From Prochlorococcus sp. AG-402-P16 (lineage in GTDB: Bacteria; Cyanobacteriota; Cyanobacteriia; PCC-6307; Cyanobiaceae): DNA of 64,000 nucleotides. Shown here piece after piece: positions 19,417 to 35,073 of this stretch. Below the pieces are notes generated by a model. The model was not told the origin of the DNA and searched no databases. It was given only the letters and a program-made list of their open reading frames with translations. The position numbers and the translations under genes are program-made. The first letter of the stretch is position 1, and every line of letters starts with the position of its first letter. Location of the stretch: positions 23,787-87,786 of the forward strand of contig QCJB01000006.1 of the NCBI GenBank assembly GCA_003216295.1, written 5' to 3'.

Positions 19417-20208
19417 TTGAGCGATCAAAAAAGATCAATTATAGATAGCCATTGTCATATTGTTTTCTCTAATTTTGATGAAGATAGAGAAAAAGTAGCT
19501 CAAAGGTGGCGTTCTGAAGGGGTTAAAGCTCTTTTGCATGCATGTGTAGAACCTTCTGAAATTCCTGCTATTAGATTAATTGCTGATCAATTTCAGGAAC
19601 TCCGTTATTCAGTTGGAGTCCATCCATTGGATTTTAATCATTGGGGACCAGAGACTTTAAACATTTTAAAAAATGCTGCACTTGATGACAGTAGAGTTGT
19701 TGCGATTGGAGAATTAGGCCTTGATCTTTTTAAAGCAGAAAATTTAAGTGAACAATTATCTATTCTGATACCGCAACTGAACCTTGCTGCCCAATTAAAT
19801 TTGCCAGTCATAGTCCATTGCAGAGATGCCGCAAAAGAAATGCTAGAAGTCTTTTCCAGCCTTTCTCAAGCTAAGACCTGCCCAAGAGGCGTAATGCATT
19901 GCTGGAGTGGAAATGTTGAAGAGATGAGAGGATTCCTTGAACTAGGTTTTTATATAAGTTTCAGTGGGAATGTGACCTTTAAGAACGCCATTGATATTCA
20001 TCAGTGTGCGATAGAAGTGCCTGAAAATAGGTTTCTAGTTGAGACTGATAGCCCTTTCTTGTCACCGGTCCCTCATCGCGGCAAGAGGAATGAGCCCTCT
20101 TTTGTGAAGTATGTAGTAGAAAAAATAGCAGATCTTAGAGGAGATAGTTTTTCTGAAATTGCAGACAAAAGTACTCAAAACGCAAGGAAATTGTTTGGGT
20201 TGCCTTAA
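19417..20208 (+). CDS. tatD: TatD family metal-dependent hydrolase/deoxyribonuclease
   Basis: TIM-barrel metallohydrolase of the TatD family, whose members have DNase activity. It shows the metal motif IDSHCHI (about 9-15), GVHP, the Glu in AIGELGLD, HCRDA, MHCWSG and ETDSPFLSP. It is 263 aa, full length, with a TTG start at 19417. It lies between rpsT and rpoB, as often seen in cyanobacteria. Confidence 0.93.
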   Translation: MSDQKRSIIDSHCHIVFSNFDEDREKVAQRWRSEGVKALLHACVEPSEIPAIRLIADQFQELRYSVGVHPLDFNHWGPETLNILKNAALDDSRVVAIGELGLDLFKAENLSEQLSILIPQLNLAAQLNLPVIVHCRDAAKEMLEVFSSLSQAKTCPRGVMHCWSGNVEEMRGFLELGFYISFSGNVTFKNAIDIHQCAIEVPENRFLVETDSPFLSPVPHRGKRNEPSFVKYVVEKIADLRGDSFSEIADKSTQNARKLFGLP

Positions 20209-20349
20209 ATATCTAGATTTCCCCTAGTTAATTATCTAATTTGAGTGTAGAGTTATTTATTGTCTTGTATAGCGTGTTATTAGCGCTTCACCATTAGGTG
20301 CTACCTTTTTAGTCAGTTTGTTCGTCTATTAAGTTAATTCATTCAATAA

Positions 20350-20372
20350 CCCAGCCTTTTAGAAGGCCTGGG
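20350..20372 (+). terminator. Hairpin upstream of rpoB (possible tatD terminator or attenuator)
   Basis: cccagcctt pairs with aaggcctggg through nine base pairs with one bulged C, with a 4-nt loop and a T-rich stretch (tgtttttctt) starting a few bases later. It sits in the 252-bp gap between tatD and rpoB, the rest of which shows no gene. It could end the tatD transcript or act as a leader attenuator for the rpo operon. Confidence 0.5.
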
Positions 20373-20460
20373 CATATGTTTTTCTTAGTAAAGATCATTT
20401 TTGACATGAAAATATCAAGACATCTCCCCCCGTCCTCTAAATATAAACGCAGGTCCTCGA

Positions 20461-23400
20461 ATGAGCAGAAGCGCAATTCAGGTAGCTAAAGCAGCTACAT
20501 ATCTGCCTGATTTGGTTGAGGTGCAAAGATCAAGTTTTAAGTGGTTCTTGGACAAAGGCTTGATAGAAGAATTAGATAATTTTTCTCCAATTACTGACTA
20601 CACAGGGAAACTTGAATTACATTTTATTGGATCAGAATATAAGCTAAAGCGTCCTAGACATGATGTAGAAGAAGCTAAACGAAGAGATGCAACTTTTGCT
20701 TCTCAAATGTATGTTACATGCCGCCTAGTTAATAAAGAAACTGGGGAAATTAAAGAACAAGAAGTTTTTATAGGTGAACTTCCATTAATGACCGAACGTG
20801 GAACTTTTATAATAAATGGCGCAGAAAGAGTAATAGTTAATCAAATTGTTAGAAGCCCTGGTGTTTATTTCAAAGATGAACAAGATAAAAATGGTAGAAG
20901 AACTTATAATGCAAGTGTTATTCCTAATCGTGGAGCATGGTTAAAATTTGAAACTGATAAAAATGATTTATTGCATGTTCGAGTAGATAAAACTAGAAAA
21001 ATTAATGCTCATGTCCTAATGAGGGCAATGGGTTTATCAGATAATGATGTTATAGATAAGTTGCGTCATCCTGAGTTTTACAAGAAGTCAATTGATGCGG
21101 CAAATGAAGAGGGTATAAGTTCAGAAGATCAAGCATTATTAGAGCTTTATAAAAAGTTAAGACCGGGGGAGCCACCATCAGTTAGTGGAGGGCAACAGTT
21201 ACTTCAATCAAGATTTTTTGATCCCAAACGTTATGACTTGGGAAGAGTTGGAAGATATAAAATAAATAAAAAATTACGTTTAACTATTCCTGATAACTTA
21301 AGAACACTTACCAATGAAGATGTCCTCTCGACTTTAGACTATTTGATTAATTTAGAATTAGATGTTGGTGGTGCAACTTTGGATGATATTGATCATTTAG
21401 GTAATAGAAGAGTTAGATCTGTGGGAGAACTCTTACAAAATCAAGTTCGTGTTGGATTAAACAGACTTGAGAGGATAATTAAAGAGAGAATGACCGTTGG
21501 AGAAACAGATTCTCTTACTCCTGCCCAATTAGTTAATCCAAAACCTTTGGTCGCTGCGATAAAAGAATTCTTTGGTTCAAGTCAATTAAGTCAATTCATG
21601 GATCAGACTAATCCATTAGCAGAGCTAACCCATAAAAGACGTATCTCGGCTTTAGGACCAGGAGGTTTAACACGAGAAAGAGCAGGTTTTGCCGTTAGAG
21701 ACATTCATCCATCTCATTACGGTAGGCTTTGCCCAATTGAGACCCCTGAAGGTCCCAATGCAGGTCTAATAAATTCACTAGCGACGCATGCCCGAGTAAA
21801 TGAATATGGTTTCATTGAAACTCCTTTTTGGAAGGTGGAAAATGGACGTTTAATAAAAGAAGGAGATCCTATTTATTTGTCAGCTGATTTAGAGGATGAA
21901 TGCAGGGTCGCACCTGGTGATGTAGCTACCGACGAAGAAGGGAAAATATTGACAGAACTTGTTCCGGTGAGATATCGACAAGACTTTGAAACTGTCCCAC
22001 CTGAGCAAGTTGATTATGTCCAACTTTCACCTGTGCAGGTTATTTCAGTAGCTGCATCGTTAATTCCATTTATTGAACATGATGATGCGAACCGAGCTTT
22101 GATGGGTTCCAATATGCAAAGACAAGCAGTTCCTCTTTTGCGTCCAGAAAGACCTCTTGTTGGGACTGGTTTAGAAACTCAAGTTGCTAGAGATTCAGGT
22201 ATGGTTCCAATTTCAAAAGTAAATGGAACTGTCACTTATGTAGATGCTAATGCAATTGTCGTTACTGATGAAGAAGGAAATGACCATACTCATTACTTAC
22301 AAAAATATCAGAGATCTAATCAAGATACGTGTTTAAATCATAGGCCTATAGTTATTAATGGTGATCAAGTTATTGTTGGCCAAGTATTAGCAGATGGATC
22401 AGCATGTGAGGGAGGAGAAATCGCCCTTGGTCAAAATGTTTTAATTGCATATATGCCATGGGAGGGCTACAACTATGAAGATGCAATTCTGGTTAGCGAA
22501 AGATTAGTTACAGATGATCTATATACCTCTGTTCACATAGAAAAATATGAAATAGAAGCACGTCAGACAAAGTTAGGTCCTGAAGAAATCACAAGAGAGA
22601 TTCCAAATGTCTCAGAAGAAAGCCTTGGGAACTTGGATGAAATGGGAATTATTCGAATAGGAGCTTTTGTAGAGAGTGGAGACATACTTGTCGGGAAAGT
22701 AACTCCCAAAGGTGAATCAGACCAACCACCCGAAGAAAAACTTTTAAGAGCAATTTTTGGAGAAAAAGCCAGAGATGTTAGAGATAATTCTCTTCGAGTC
22801 CCTTCAACTGAGAGAGGAAGAGTAGTCGATGTAAGAATCTACACCAGAGAACAAGGAGATGAGTTGCCACCTGGGGCTAACATGGTAGTTAGAGTTTATG
22901 TGGCTCAGCGCAGAAAGATACAAGTTGGCGATAAAATGGCAGGTAGGCATGGTAATAAAGGAATCATTAGTAGGATTCTTCCAAGGGAGGATATGCCTTA
23001 TCTTCCTGATGGTACCCCTGTAGATATCTGCCTTAACCCCCTAGGTGTGCCAAGTCGAATGAATGTAGGACAAGTCTTTGAGCTTCTCATGGGATGGGCT
23101 GCCTCTAATTTAGACTGTCGTGTCAAAGTTGTTCCGTTTGATGAGATGTATGGACCAGAGATGTCAAATCAGACTGTTCAAGCTTATTTGGAAAAGGCGG
23201 CTAAGCAGCCAGGAAAATCATGGGTATACAACTCTAAGGATCCTGGAAAGTTACTTCTTACAGATGGTCGAACCGGTGAACCTTTTGATCAACCAGTTGC
23301 TGTTGGTTATGCTCACTTCTTAAAACTTGTGCATTTGGTTGATGACAAAATACATGCACGTTCTACAGGACCATATTCATTGGTTACTCAACAACCACTT

Positions 23401-23748
23401 GGTGGTAAGGCTCAACAAGGTGGACAGAGATTAGGAGAGATGGAAGTCTGGGCTCTTGAGGCTTATGGAGCTGCATATACATTGCAAGAGCTTTTAACTG
23501 TTAAGTCTGATGATATGCAAGGTAGAAATGAAGCTTTAAATTCCATTGTCAAAGGCAAGCCAATTCCAAGACCAGGTACTCCAGAATCTTTCAAAGTCTT
23601 AATGAGAGAACTTCAGTCATTGGGCTTAGATATTGGTGTTTATACGGATGATGGGAAAGAGGTTGATCTCATGCAAGATGTTAATCCCCGTAGGAGTACG
23701 CCTAGTAGGCCTACCTATGAATCGCTAGGTAAAGAGTATGAGGAGTAA
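20461..23748 (+). CDS. rpoB: DNA-directed RNA polymerase subunit beta
   Basis: Catalytic beta subunit, 1095 aa, the typical cyanobacterial length. It has the fork and rifampicin region ([18 protein letters not shown], then GLTRERAGF) and the [19 protein letters not shown] block. Near the C-terminus are [18 protein letters not shown] residues ([15 protein letters not shown]) and the [20 protein letters not shown] block. It starts the rpoB-rpoC1-rpoC2 operon. Confidence 0.98.
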   Translation: MSRSAIQVAKAATYLPDLVEVQRSSFKWFLDKGLIEELDNFSPITDYTGKLELHFIGSEYKLKRPRHDVEEAKRRDATFASQMYVTCRLVNKETGEIKEQEVFIGELPLMTERGTFIINGAERVIVNQIVRSPGVYFKDEQDKNGRRTYNASVIPNRGAWLKFETDKNDLLHVRVDKTRKINAHVLMRAMGLSDNDVIDKLRHPEFYKKSIDAANEEGISSEDQALLELYKKLRPGEPPSVSGGQQLLQSRFFDPKRYDLGRVGRYKINKKLRLTIPDNLRTLTNEDVLSTLDYLINLELDVGGATLDDIDHLGNRRVRSVGELLQNQVRVGLNRLERIIKERMTVGETDSLTPAQLVNPKPLVAAIKEFFGSSQLSQFMDQTNPLAELTHKRRISALGPGGLTRERAGFAVRDIHPSHYGRLCPIETPEGPNAGLINSLATHARVNEYGFIETPFWKVENGRLIKEGDPIYLSADLEDECRVAPGDVATDEEGKILTELVPVRYRQDFETVPPEQVDYVQLSPVQVISVAASLIPFIEHDDANRALMGSNMQRQAVPLLRPERPLVGTGLETQVARDSGMVPISKVNGTVTYVDANAIVVTDEEGNDHTHYLQKYQRSNQDTCLNHRPIVINGDQVIVGQVLADGSACEGGEIALGQNVLIAYMPWEGYNYEDAILVSERLVTDDLYTSVHIEKYEIEARQTKLGPEEITREIPNVSEESLGNLDEMGIIRIGAFVESGDILVGKVTPKGESDQPPEEKLLRAIFGEKARDVRDNSLRVPSTERGRVVDVRIYTREQGDELPPGANMVVRVYVAQRRKIQVGDKMAGRHGNKGIISRILPREDMPYLPDGTPVDICLNPLGVPSRMNVGQVFELLMGWAASNLDCRVKVVPFDEMYGPEMSNQTVQAYLEKAAKQPGKSWVYNSKDPGKLLLTDGRTGEPFDQPVAVGYAHFLKLVHLVDDKIHARSTGPYSLVTQQPLGGKAQQGGQRLGEMEVWALEAYGAAYTLQELLTVKSDDMQGRNEALNSIVKGKPIPRPGTPESFKVLMRELQSLGLDIGVYTDDGKEVDLMQDVNPRRSTPSRPTYESLGKEYEE

Positions 23749-23789
23749 TTAACTCAAGTCGGATTTATCATCTATCACACTAATTTCTC

Positions 23790-25697
23790 ATGACTAATAG
23801 CAATCTACGAACAGAAAATCATTTTGATTACGTCAAAATCAAATTAGCTTCACCTGAAAGGGTAATGGAATGGGGGCAAAGAACATTGCCCAATGGACAA
23901 GTCGTTGGAGAAGTTACTAAGCCCGAGACGATAAATTATCGAACTTTAAAGCCAGAAATGGATGGATTATTTTGTGAGAAGATTTTTGGTCCTTCTAAAG
24001 ATTGGGAATGTCATTGTGGCAAATATAAGAGAGTTAGACATCGCGGGATTGTCTGTGAAAGGTGTGGAGTTGAAGTAACAGAAAGTCGTGTTAGAAGACA
24101 TAGAATGGGTTTTATAAAATTAGCTGCTCCCGTATCACATGTTTGGTATCTGAAAGGGATTCCTAGTTATGTAGCTATTTTGTTAGACATGCCTTTGAGG
24201 GATGTTGAACAAATTGTTTACTTCAATTGTTATGTCGTTTTAGATATTGGCGATAGTAAGGACCTTAAATATAAGCAATTATTAACTGAAGATGAGTGGC
24301 TTGAGATTGAAGATGAGATATATGCAGAAGATTCAACTATTGAGAATGAACCGATTGTTGGTATAGGTGCAGAGGCCTTAAAGCAATTGCTTGAAGATCT
24401 AAATCTTAAAGAAGTAGCCGAGCAGTTGCGAGAAGAAATTGCAACTAGCAAAGGTCAAAAAAGGGCTAAACTCATCAAAAGGCTCAGGGTAATCGATAAT
24501 TTTATTGCTACTAACGCAAGTCCAGAATGGATGGTTTTAGATGCGATTCCTGTAATACCTCCTGATTTAAGACCCATGGTCCAATTAGATGGGGGAAGAT
24601 TTGCGACTTCTGATCTAAATGATTTATATAGAAGAGTTATTAATAGAAATAATCGTCTTGCGCGCCTACAAGAAATTTTAGCTCCCGAAATTATTGTTAG
24701 AAATGAGAAAAGAATGTTGCAAGAGGCTGTGGATGCACTCATTGATAATGGTAGGAGAGGGAGAACAGTTGTAGGAGCTAATAATCGTCCTTTGAAATCT
24801 CTAAGTGACATTATCGAGGGTAAACAAGGTAGATTCCGACAGAACCTACTTGGAAAAAGAGTTGATTATTCTGGTCGTTCAGTAATTGTTGTTGGCCCAA
24901 AGCTGAAAATGCATCAATGCGGATTGCCAAAAGAAATGGCAATAGAGCTTTTTCAACCATTTGTGATTCATAGATTAATTCGTCAAAATATTGTCAATAA
25001 CATCAAAGCAGCAAAGAAATTAATACAGAGAGCCGACGATGAGGTGATGCAGGTTTTGCAAGAAGTAATAGATGGTCATCCAATTCTTTTAAATCGTGCT
25101 CCTACTCTTCACCGGTTAGGTATTCAAGCTTTCGAGCCTAAATTAGTTGCTGGTAGAGCTATTCAGCTACACCCATTAGTCTGCCCAGCTTTTAACGCTG
25201 ATTTTGATGGGGATCAAATGGCGGTTCATGTACCTTTAGCAATTGAGGCTCAAACAGAGGCAAGAATGTTGATGTTAGCCAGTAACAATATTCTCTCTCC
25301 TGCTACAGGGGATCCAATTGTTACTCCATCTCAAGATATGGTTTTAGGATCCTATTATCTGACTGCAATTCAGCCCGAAGCAATTCAACCCAAGTTTGGA
25401 GATTATTCTCATACATATGCATCATTGAAAGATGTTATTCAAGCTCTGGAAGATAAAAGAATAGATCTTCATGATTGGGTTTGGGTTCGTTTCTCTGGTG
25501 AAGTTCAGGATGACGATGAGCTTCAGGAACCACGCAAATCGGAGACTTTAAAAGATGGAACTCGCGTTGAAGAATGGACATATAGACGAGATCGTTTAGA
25601 TGAAGATGGAGGCTTAATTAGCCGTTATGTTTTAACTACAGTCGGTCGAGTGGTCATGAATCACACAATTATTGATGCGGTAGCTGCTACGTCATAA
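23790..25697 (+). CDS. rpoC1: DNA-directed RNA polymerase subunit gamma (RpoC1)
   Basis: N-terminal part of beta-prime, a separate gene in cyanobacteria and chloroplasts. The N-terminal zinc-ribbon cysteines (CHCGKYK... CERCGVE, about 71-95) and the catalytic [12 protein letters not shown] with the three magnesium-binding Asp (about 470-481) are present. Length is 635 aa. It lies 41 bp after rpoB and 44 bp before rpoC2. Confidence 0.98.
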   Translation: MTNSNLRTENHFDYVKIKLASPERVMEWGQRTLPNGQVVGEVTKPETINYRTLKPEMDGLFCEKIFGPSKDWECHCGKYKRVRHRGIVCERCGVEVTESRVRRHRMGFIKLAAPVSHVWYLKGIPSYVAILLDMPLRDVEQIVYFNCYVVLDIGDSKDLKYKQLLTEDEWLEIEDEIYAEDSTIENEPIVGIGAEALKQLLEDLNLKEVAEQLREEIATSKGQKRAKLIKRLRVIDNFIATNASPEWMVLDAIPVIPPDLRPMVQLDGGRFATSDLNDLYRRVINRNNRLARLQEILAPEIIVRNEKRMLQEAVDALIDNGRRGRTVVGANNRPLKSLSDIIEGKQGRFRQNLLGKRVDYSGRSVIVVGPKLKMHQCGLPKEMAIELFQPFVIHRLIRQNIVNNIKAAKKLIQRADDEVMQVLQEVIDGHPILLNRAPTLHRLGIQAFEPKLVAGRAIQLHPLVCPAFNADFDGDQMAVHVPLAIEAQTEARMLMLASNNILSPATGDPIVTPSQDMVLGSYYLTAIQPEAIQPKFGDYSHTYASLKDVIQALEDKRIDLHDWVWVRFSGEVQDDDELQEPRKSETLKDGTRVEEWTYRRDRLDEDGGLISRYVLTTVGRVVMNHTIIDAVAATS

Positions 25698-25705
25698 CAA
25701 TTTAA

Positions 25706-29851
<4,146 letters not shown>

Positions 29852-29886
29852 AAGAATTTCCTCCAATTCTCTTTTAAATTTCCTAA

Positions 29887-31157
<1,271 letters not shown>

Positions 31158-31178
31158 AATTTTTTTTAGCTAACTCTT

Positions 31179-32930
31179 ATGCTATTTATTGATTGGTTGA
31201 TCCTAGTCGTATATTTGTTATGCTCTTTGGCATTAGGCATATATGTTTCACTGAAAAATAATAACGAAGCAGACTATTTTGTTGCTGGTCGTCGTCTAAA
31301 TGGCTTGCTTGCAGGAATGTCTATGGCAGCAACAACTTTTTCAATAGATACACCACTATATGTAGCGGGCATTATTGGAACGAGAGGTTTAGCCGGGAAT
31401 TGGGAATGGTGGAGTTTTGGACTCGCTCATGTAGCTATGACAGTTGTTTTTGCACCACTTTGGAGACGTAGTGGTGTCTTGACTGATGCTGCTTTTTCTG
31501 AATTGCGTTATGGCGGAAAAGCTGCAGCTTACTTAAGAGGTATAAAAGCTTTTTTACTCTCTGTTCCGATTAATTGTATAGGGATTGGTTATGCTTTTTT
31601 AGCAATGCGTAAGGTGGCCGAGTCATTAGGTGTGGTAGATGGACATTATGTCTTCGGATTTTTTACTGATACGACTCTTTTAATGATTTTCGTTGCTTTG
31701 TTTATGCTTATTTATACCGTTCTTGGTGGGCTTTGGGCTGTGGTGTTGAATGATTTCGTACAACTTATATTAGCTCTTCTAGGTGCTTTTGCTGTTTGCT
31801 ATGTAGGACTAGATGCTTCAGGGGGGATGGGGCAATTATTGATTAAATTAGAGAGCTTGGGTCGACCTGAACTTCTTTCTTTATTTCCGTGGACATGGAA
31901 TAAAGATGGTATAAATTGGATTGATAGTTCTGGAATAAGTGTAACAACTTTTTTAGCCTTTATTTCATTGCAGTGGTGGAGCTTTAGGCGTAGTGATGGT
32001 GGGGGAGAATTTATTCAGCGTTTATTGGCTACGAAGGATGAAAAGCAAGCGACTTTGGCTGGAATAGTTTTTTTAATTGTCAATTACATTATTCGAAGTT
32101 GGCTTTGGATTTTAGTTGGTTTGGCTGGATTAGTCCTTTTACCTTATCAAACAGATTGGGAATTAAGTTATCCAAATCTAGCTGTAAATTATTTACCACC
32201 TGTAGCTCTTGGATTAGTGGTGGTTTCATTGGTAGCTGCTTTTATGAGTACTGTAAGCACTTCAATTAATTGGGGCGCAAGTTATCTGGCACATGACTTG
32301 TATAAACGCTTTTTGAGGCCATCGGCGGGTCCTAGCGAGATGATTCTTATAGGCCAGTTGGCAAGTATTGTATTGCTTTTAATTGGAGTCGTAACAGCAT
32401 TATTTAGTAGCAGTATTGGCTCAATGTTTAGACTTGTTATTGCGATAGGCACAGGACCAGGTGTTGTTCTTGTGTTGAGGTGGTTTTGGTGGAGAATTAA
32501 TGCGCTAGCAGAACTCTCTTCAATGCTCAGTGGTTTTTTTATAGGATTGCTAACTTCCGTCGCACCTTTTTTGAAAATTGAAGATTTTGGAAAAAGACTT
32601 TTATTTACAACTTTATTTACTGCTGTAATTTGGTTGCTGACTCTGCTTGTAACTGAGCCAGAGTCAGAAGCTACACTTGATAGATTTGTTCGGCAGGTTA
32701 GGCCCCCAGGACCAGGTTGGAATAAGATAAGAAATAAATTAAATCTTGACCCACATGACTCTTTGTTAGTGCTTGTATTTCGCTTCGTATTAGGTTCAGG
32801 AATACTTTATGGTGGATTGCTAAGTATTGGAGCTTTTCTTCTACATCAAGAAAGAGGAGGTTGGATTGCTCTTTCCTTCGCTGTAAGTTGTATTTTTCTG
32901 ATTAAAAAAACTCGATTAATAACTCAATAA
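31179..32930 (+). CDS. Sodium:solute symporter (SSS) family protein
   Basis: 583-aa integral membrane protein with about 13 predicted spans and the SSS hallmarks: ADYFVAGRRLNG after the first helix, the broken helix MAATTFSIDTPLYVAG and GGLWAVVLNDFVQ. It probably imports an organic solute with Na+; the substrate cannot be told from sequence. It starts with ATG 31179, 21 bp after rlmN. Confidence 0.9.
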   Translation: MLFIDWLILVVYLLCSLALGIYVSLKNNNEADYFVAGRRLNGLLAGMSMAATTFSIDTPLYVAGIIGTRGLAGNWEWWSFGLAHVAMTVVFAPLWRRSGVLTDAAFSELRYGGKAAAYLRGIKAFLLSVPINCIGIGYAFLAMRKVAESLGVVDGHYVFGFFTDTTLLMIFVALFMLIYTVLGGLWAVVLNDFVQLILALLGAFAVCYVGLDASGGMGQLLIKLESLGRPELLSLFPWTWNKDGINWIDSSGISVTTFLAFISLQWWSFRRSDGGGEFIQRLLATKDEKQATLAGIVFLIVNYIIRSWLWILVGLAGLVLLPYQTDWELSYPNLAVNYLPPVALGLVVVSLVAAFMSTVSTSINWGASYLAHDLYKRFLRPSAGPSEMILIGQLASIVLLLIGVVTALFSSSIGSMFRLVIAIGTGPGVVLVLRWFWWRINALAELSSMLSGFFIGLLTSVAPFLKIEDFGKRLLFTTLFTAVIWLLTLLVTEPESEATLDRFVRQVRPPGPGWNKIRNKLNLDPHDSLLVLVFRFVLGSGILYGGLLSIGAFLLHQERGGWIALSFAVSCIFLIKKTRLITQ

Positions 32931-32993
32931 ATTTTCTGGATAGCCAAATGGTCAAAATTTAGAGCAGAATAGTAATCTAATTAAATTGCAATC

Positions 32994-33119
32994 TTGGGTT
33001 TTTTACGTACAACTCTTTTCCCTATCTTGATTGTTGCCCTTTTTGGTGTCGCTTTGTTTGCGGTCAGCGCTCGGATATGGCTTCCTGGGGATATGCTTGC
33101 ACCAGCACCAGTTAATTAA
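32994..33119 (+). CDS. Small single-pass membrane protein, 41 aa
   Basis: A short frame with TTG start at 32994 and stop at 33117-33119. It begins (M)GFLRTTLFPILIVALFGV, continues through a hydrophobic helix, then ARIWLPGDMLAPAPVN. One membrane span (about 6-24) and a conserved-looking WLPGDMLAP tail make it look like a real small protein of the photosynthetic-membrane type, although it does not match the PsbX, PetN or Ycf12 sequences I know. It sits between the symporter and the HEAT-repeat gene. Confidence 0.6.
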   Translation: MGFLRTTLFPILIVALFGVALFAVSARIWLPGDMLAPAPVN

Positions 33120-33143
33120 GCTTGCTTTTCTTCAGTCAGGGCT

Positions 33144-33953
33144 ATGAATGATGCAAATCAAAAATTAGGTAAGGATGGTTTGGCTAACTTGGCCATAGAT
33201 CAAGATCTTTTGGCTAGAGAATTAGCTGCCCAACTAGCGGGGGATCCTTTAGATGAAATTGACTTAGATGAAAATCCTGAAGATTTAGTTAATTCATCAA
33301 AAGAATGCGATCTTGCATTGGAATGGCTTCAAGCTGGTAATAAAGAAAAATTGCAGGGACTCAGAGTATTTTGTGAATATAGAGATCCAAGAGCATTCCC
33401 ATTCTTAGTGCCTTTACTCAAGGAACCTTCTCCTGTTGTGAGAATGAGTGCTGTTTATGCGTTAGGAAGAAATCCTTGCCCTCAAGCTATTGATATTCTA
33501 TTGAATATGTTGCGGTTTGATAGTAATGCTTATGTGCGAAAAGCTACTGCTTGGAGTCTCGGAAATTACCCTGAAGCGCCTGTTTTGGAACCGCTTATTA
33601 ATGCATTAAAACAAGATGTTGCTGCAGTTCGTTTATGGGCATCAAGTTCTTTGGCTGAAGTTGGGTTGAACTCTCTTGAGGCCTCTTCCCCATCTGCTAA
33701 TCAATTGCTTGAAAGTTTACAGATTGATGGCGAACCACTGGTAAGAAGTAATTGTATCTGGTCTCTAGGACGCCTTTACAGTTATTTGAGTGAGGAAATC
33801 AAAATTCAAATAGAAGAGGCTTTGATATCTGTTTTGTTAAATGACCTAGAGCCTTCAGTAAGGTATGAAGCTCGTATAGCTTTGGAGCAATTGGATAATC
33901 CCGAAGTACAGAAAAAATTAAAATCATTAATTGATGAAGGCCAACTGGTTTAA
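33144..33953 (+). CDS. HEAT-repeat (PBS lyase-like) protein
   Basis: 269-aa protein with an acidic N-terminal segment and at least four HEAT/PBS-lyase repeats (PSPVVRMSAVYALGR, SNAYVRKATAWSLGN, DVAAVRLWASSSLAEVG, GEPLVRSNCIWSLGRL, LEPSVRYEARIALEQL). Such repeats in cyanobacteria act as protein-protein scaffolds or in bilin attachment and detachment (CpcE/NblB types). No phycobilisome gene is nearby, so a lyase role is not supported. It precedes the DUF2997-Ycf35 cassette. Confidence 0.85.
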   Translation: MNDANQKLGKDGLANLAIDQDLLARELAAQLAGDPLDEIDLDENPEDLVNSSKECDLALEWLQAGNKEKLQGLRVFCEYRDPRAFPFLVPLLKEPSPVVRMSAVYALGRNPCPQAIDILLNMLRFDSNAYVRKATAWSLGNYPEAPVLEPLINALKQDVAAVRLWASSSLAEVGLNSLEASSPSANQLLESLQIDGEPLVRSNCIWSLGRLYSYLSEEIKIQIEEALISVLLNDLEPSVRYEARIALEQLDNPEVQKKLKSLIDEGQLV

Positions 33954-34042
33954 TTTTTGGTACAAAAACACTTCGTTGTGATAAACAATTCACATATCCA
34001 TGCTTTTTTTCTATATCATCAGTGACTTAGACCTGCTTGTTC

Positions 34043-34246
34043 ATGCCTCAACGCACTTTGCGCTTTAAAATCCGACAAGATGGACGAGTTGAAGAAACCG
34101 TCGAAGGTCTTGTGGGAGAAGCATGTATCGATCTAACTGAGAAGCTTGAGGATGCCTTAGGCACCGTTGAGCGAAGAGAACCCACCTCGGATGCCTTCAT
34201 ACGTGAAGAGGCCCAAAAACAGACAATTCCTGCAGAAATTTACTGA
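34043..34246 (+). CDS. DUF2997 family protein
   Basis: 67-aa protein starting at ATG 34043 (PQRTLRFKIRQDGRVEETVEGL...), with the DUF2997 pattern of a small alpha/beta fold (KI..DG.VEE.VEG..G..C..LT..LE..LG). Its stop overlaps the Ycf35 start (TGATG at 34244-34248), suggesting translational coupling. Function is unknown; it commonly neighbours DUF1257 in cyanobacteria. Confidence 0.85.
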   Translation: MPQRTLRFKIRQDGRVEETVEGLVGEACIDLTEKLEDALGTVERREPTSDAFIREEAQKQTIPAEIY

Positions 34247-34638
34247 TGTCACATTTCAGCACAGTTAAAACCCAGCTTCGAAAGAAAGAGTACCTAAAAC
34301 AGGCTTTGATTGATTTAGGTTATTTACCTCAAGAAGGGGAAAATTTAGTTAGAGGTTATAGGGGTCAAACAGTTAAAGCTGAAATGACCGTACAAATGCA
34401 AAAAGGGGCTGATATAGGATTTCGGTGGAATAATGAGTCCAAATCATATGAACTTGTAACAGACTTAGATCTCTGGAAACAATCAATACCAGTTGAAAGA
34501 TTTCTGGCTCAAGTCACTCAACGTTACGCATTAAATACTGTTCTTGATTCAACAGCTCAAGAAGGATTTCAAATTTCTGAGCAAAAGCAAAATTTAGATG
34601 GTTCAATAGAATTAGTTGTCACTCGATGGGATTCTTAA
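34246..34638 (+). CDS. ycf35: Ycf35/DUF1257 family protein
   Basis: 130-aa protein starting SHFSTVKTQLRKKEYLKQAL, the conserved start of the DUF1257/Ycf35 family found in cyanobacteria and algal plastids, and ending in VVTRWDS. It is coupled to the DUF2997 gene by a one-base overlap and followed 9 bp later by a ferredoxin gene. No biochemical function is known to me. Confidence 0.88.
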   Translation: MSHFSTVKTQLRKKEYLKQALIDLGYLPQEGENLVRGYRGQTVKAEMTVQMQKGADIGFRWNNESKSYELVTDLDLWKQSIPVERFLAQVTQRYALNTVLDSTAQEGFQISEQKQNLDGSIELVVTRWDS

Positions 34639-34647
34639 TTTCTCAAA

Positions 34648-35073
34648 TTGACATTGACTTTTGATCCAAGCGCTGCTTATGAAACTAGCCATCGTCAATA
34701 TCAGTCAATAACTGATGTTTATGATCCAAAAGTTGCTTTTGAAGCTTTAAATAATGAAGATTTTAAGTTAAGTGGAAAGGATCCAGTTCTAGGAGGGAAA
34801 TTAAGAGAAAAAGCTGTTTGGGTTGATGAAAGAAAGTGCATAGGCTGCACATACTGCAGCTCAGTTGCTACTAATACATTCGCAATGGAGCCTGAACAAG
34901 GTAGAGCTAGAGCTTTCAGACAAGATGGAGATAGTGAGGACTTAATTCAAGAAGCTATAGATACCTGCCCTGTTGATTGTATTGAATGGGTTTCTTTTGA
35001 AGAATTAATTAAATTAAGAGACATATTGAAAAACCATCATTTTCGTAATTTAGGCTTGCCTCCAACTACTTGA
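34648..35073 (+). CDS. 4Fe-4S ferredoxin-like protein
   Basis: 141-aa protein with one ferredoxin-type cluster motif: Cys64, Cys67 and Cys70 (RKCIGCTYC) and Cys107 (TCPVDC, with a further Cys111). The 55-residue N-terminal extension (through the DPVLGGKLREKAVWVDE segment) is typical of the cyanobacterial proteins found next to Ycf35. TTG 34648 is the apparent start. Its stop is immediately followed by the start of the aldo/keto reductase gene, which suggests that the two proteins work as electron donor and enzyme. Confidence 0.88.
   Translation: MTLTFDPSAAYETSHRQYQSITDVYDPKVAFEALNNEDFKLSGKDPVLGGKLREKAVWVDERKCIGCTYCSSVATNTFAMEPEQGRARAFRQDGDSEDLIQEAIDTCPVDCIEWVSFEELIKLRDILKNHHFRNLGLPPTT

Noticed and set aside
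33144..33953. Phycobilin lyase (CpcE/F) function for the HEAT-repeat protein
   Set aside because: The repeats are shared by many scaffold proteins, and no phycobiliprotein or partner lyase gene is nearby.
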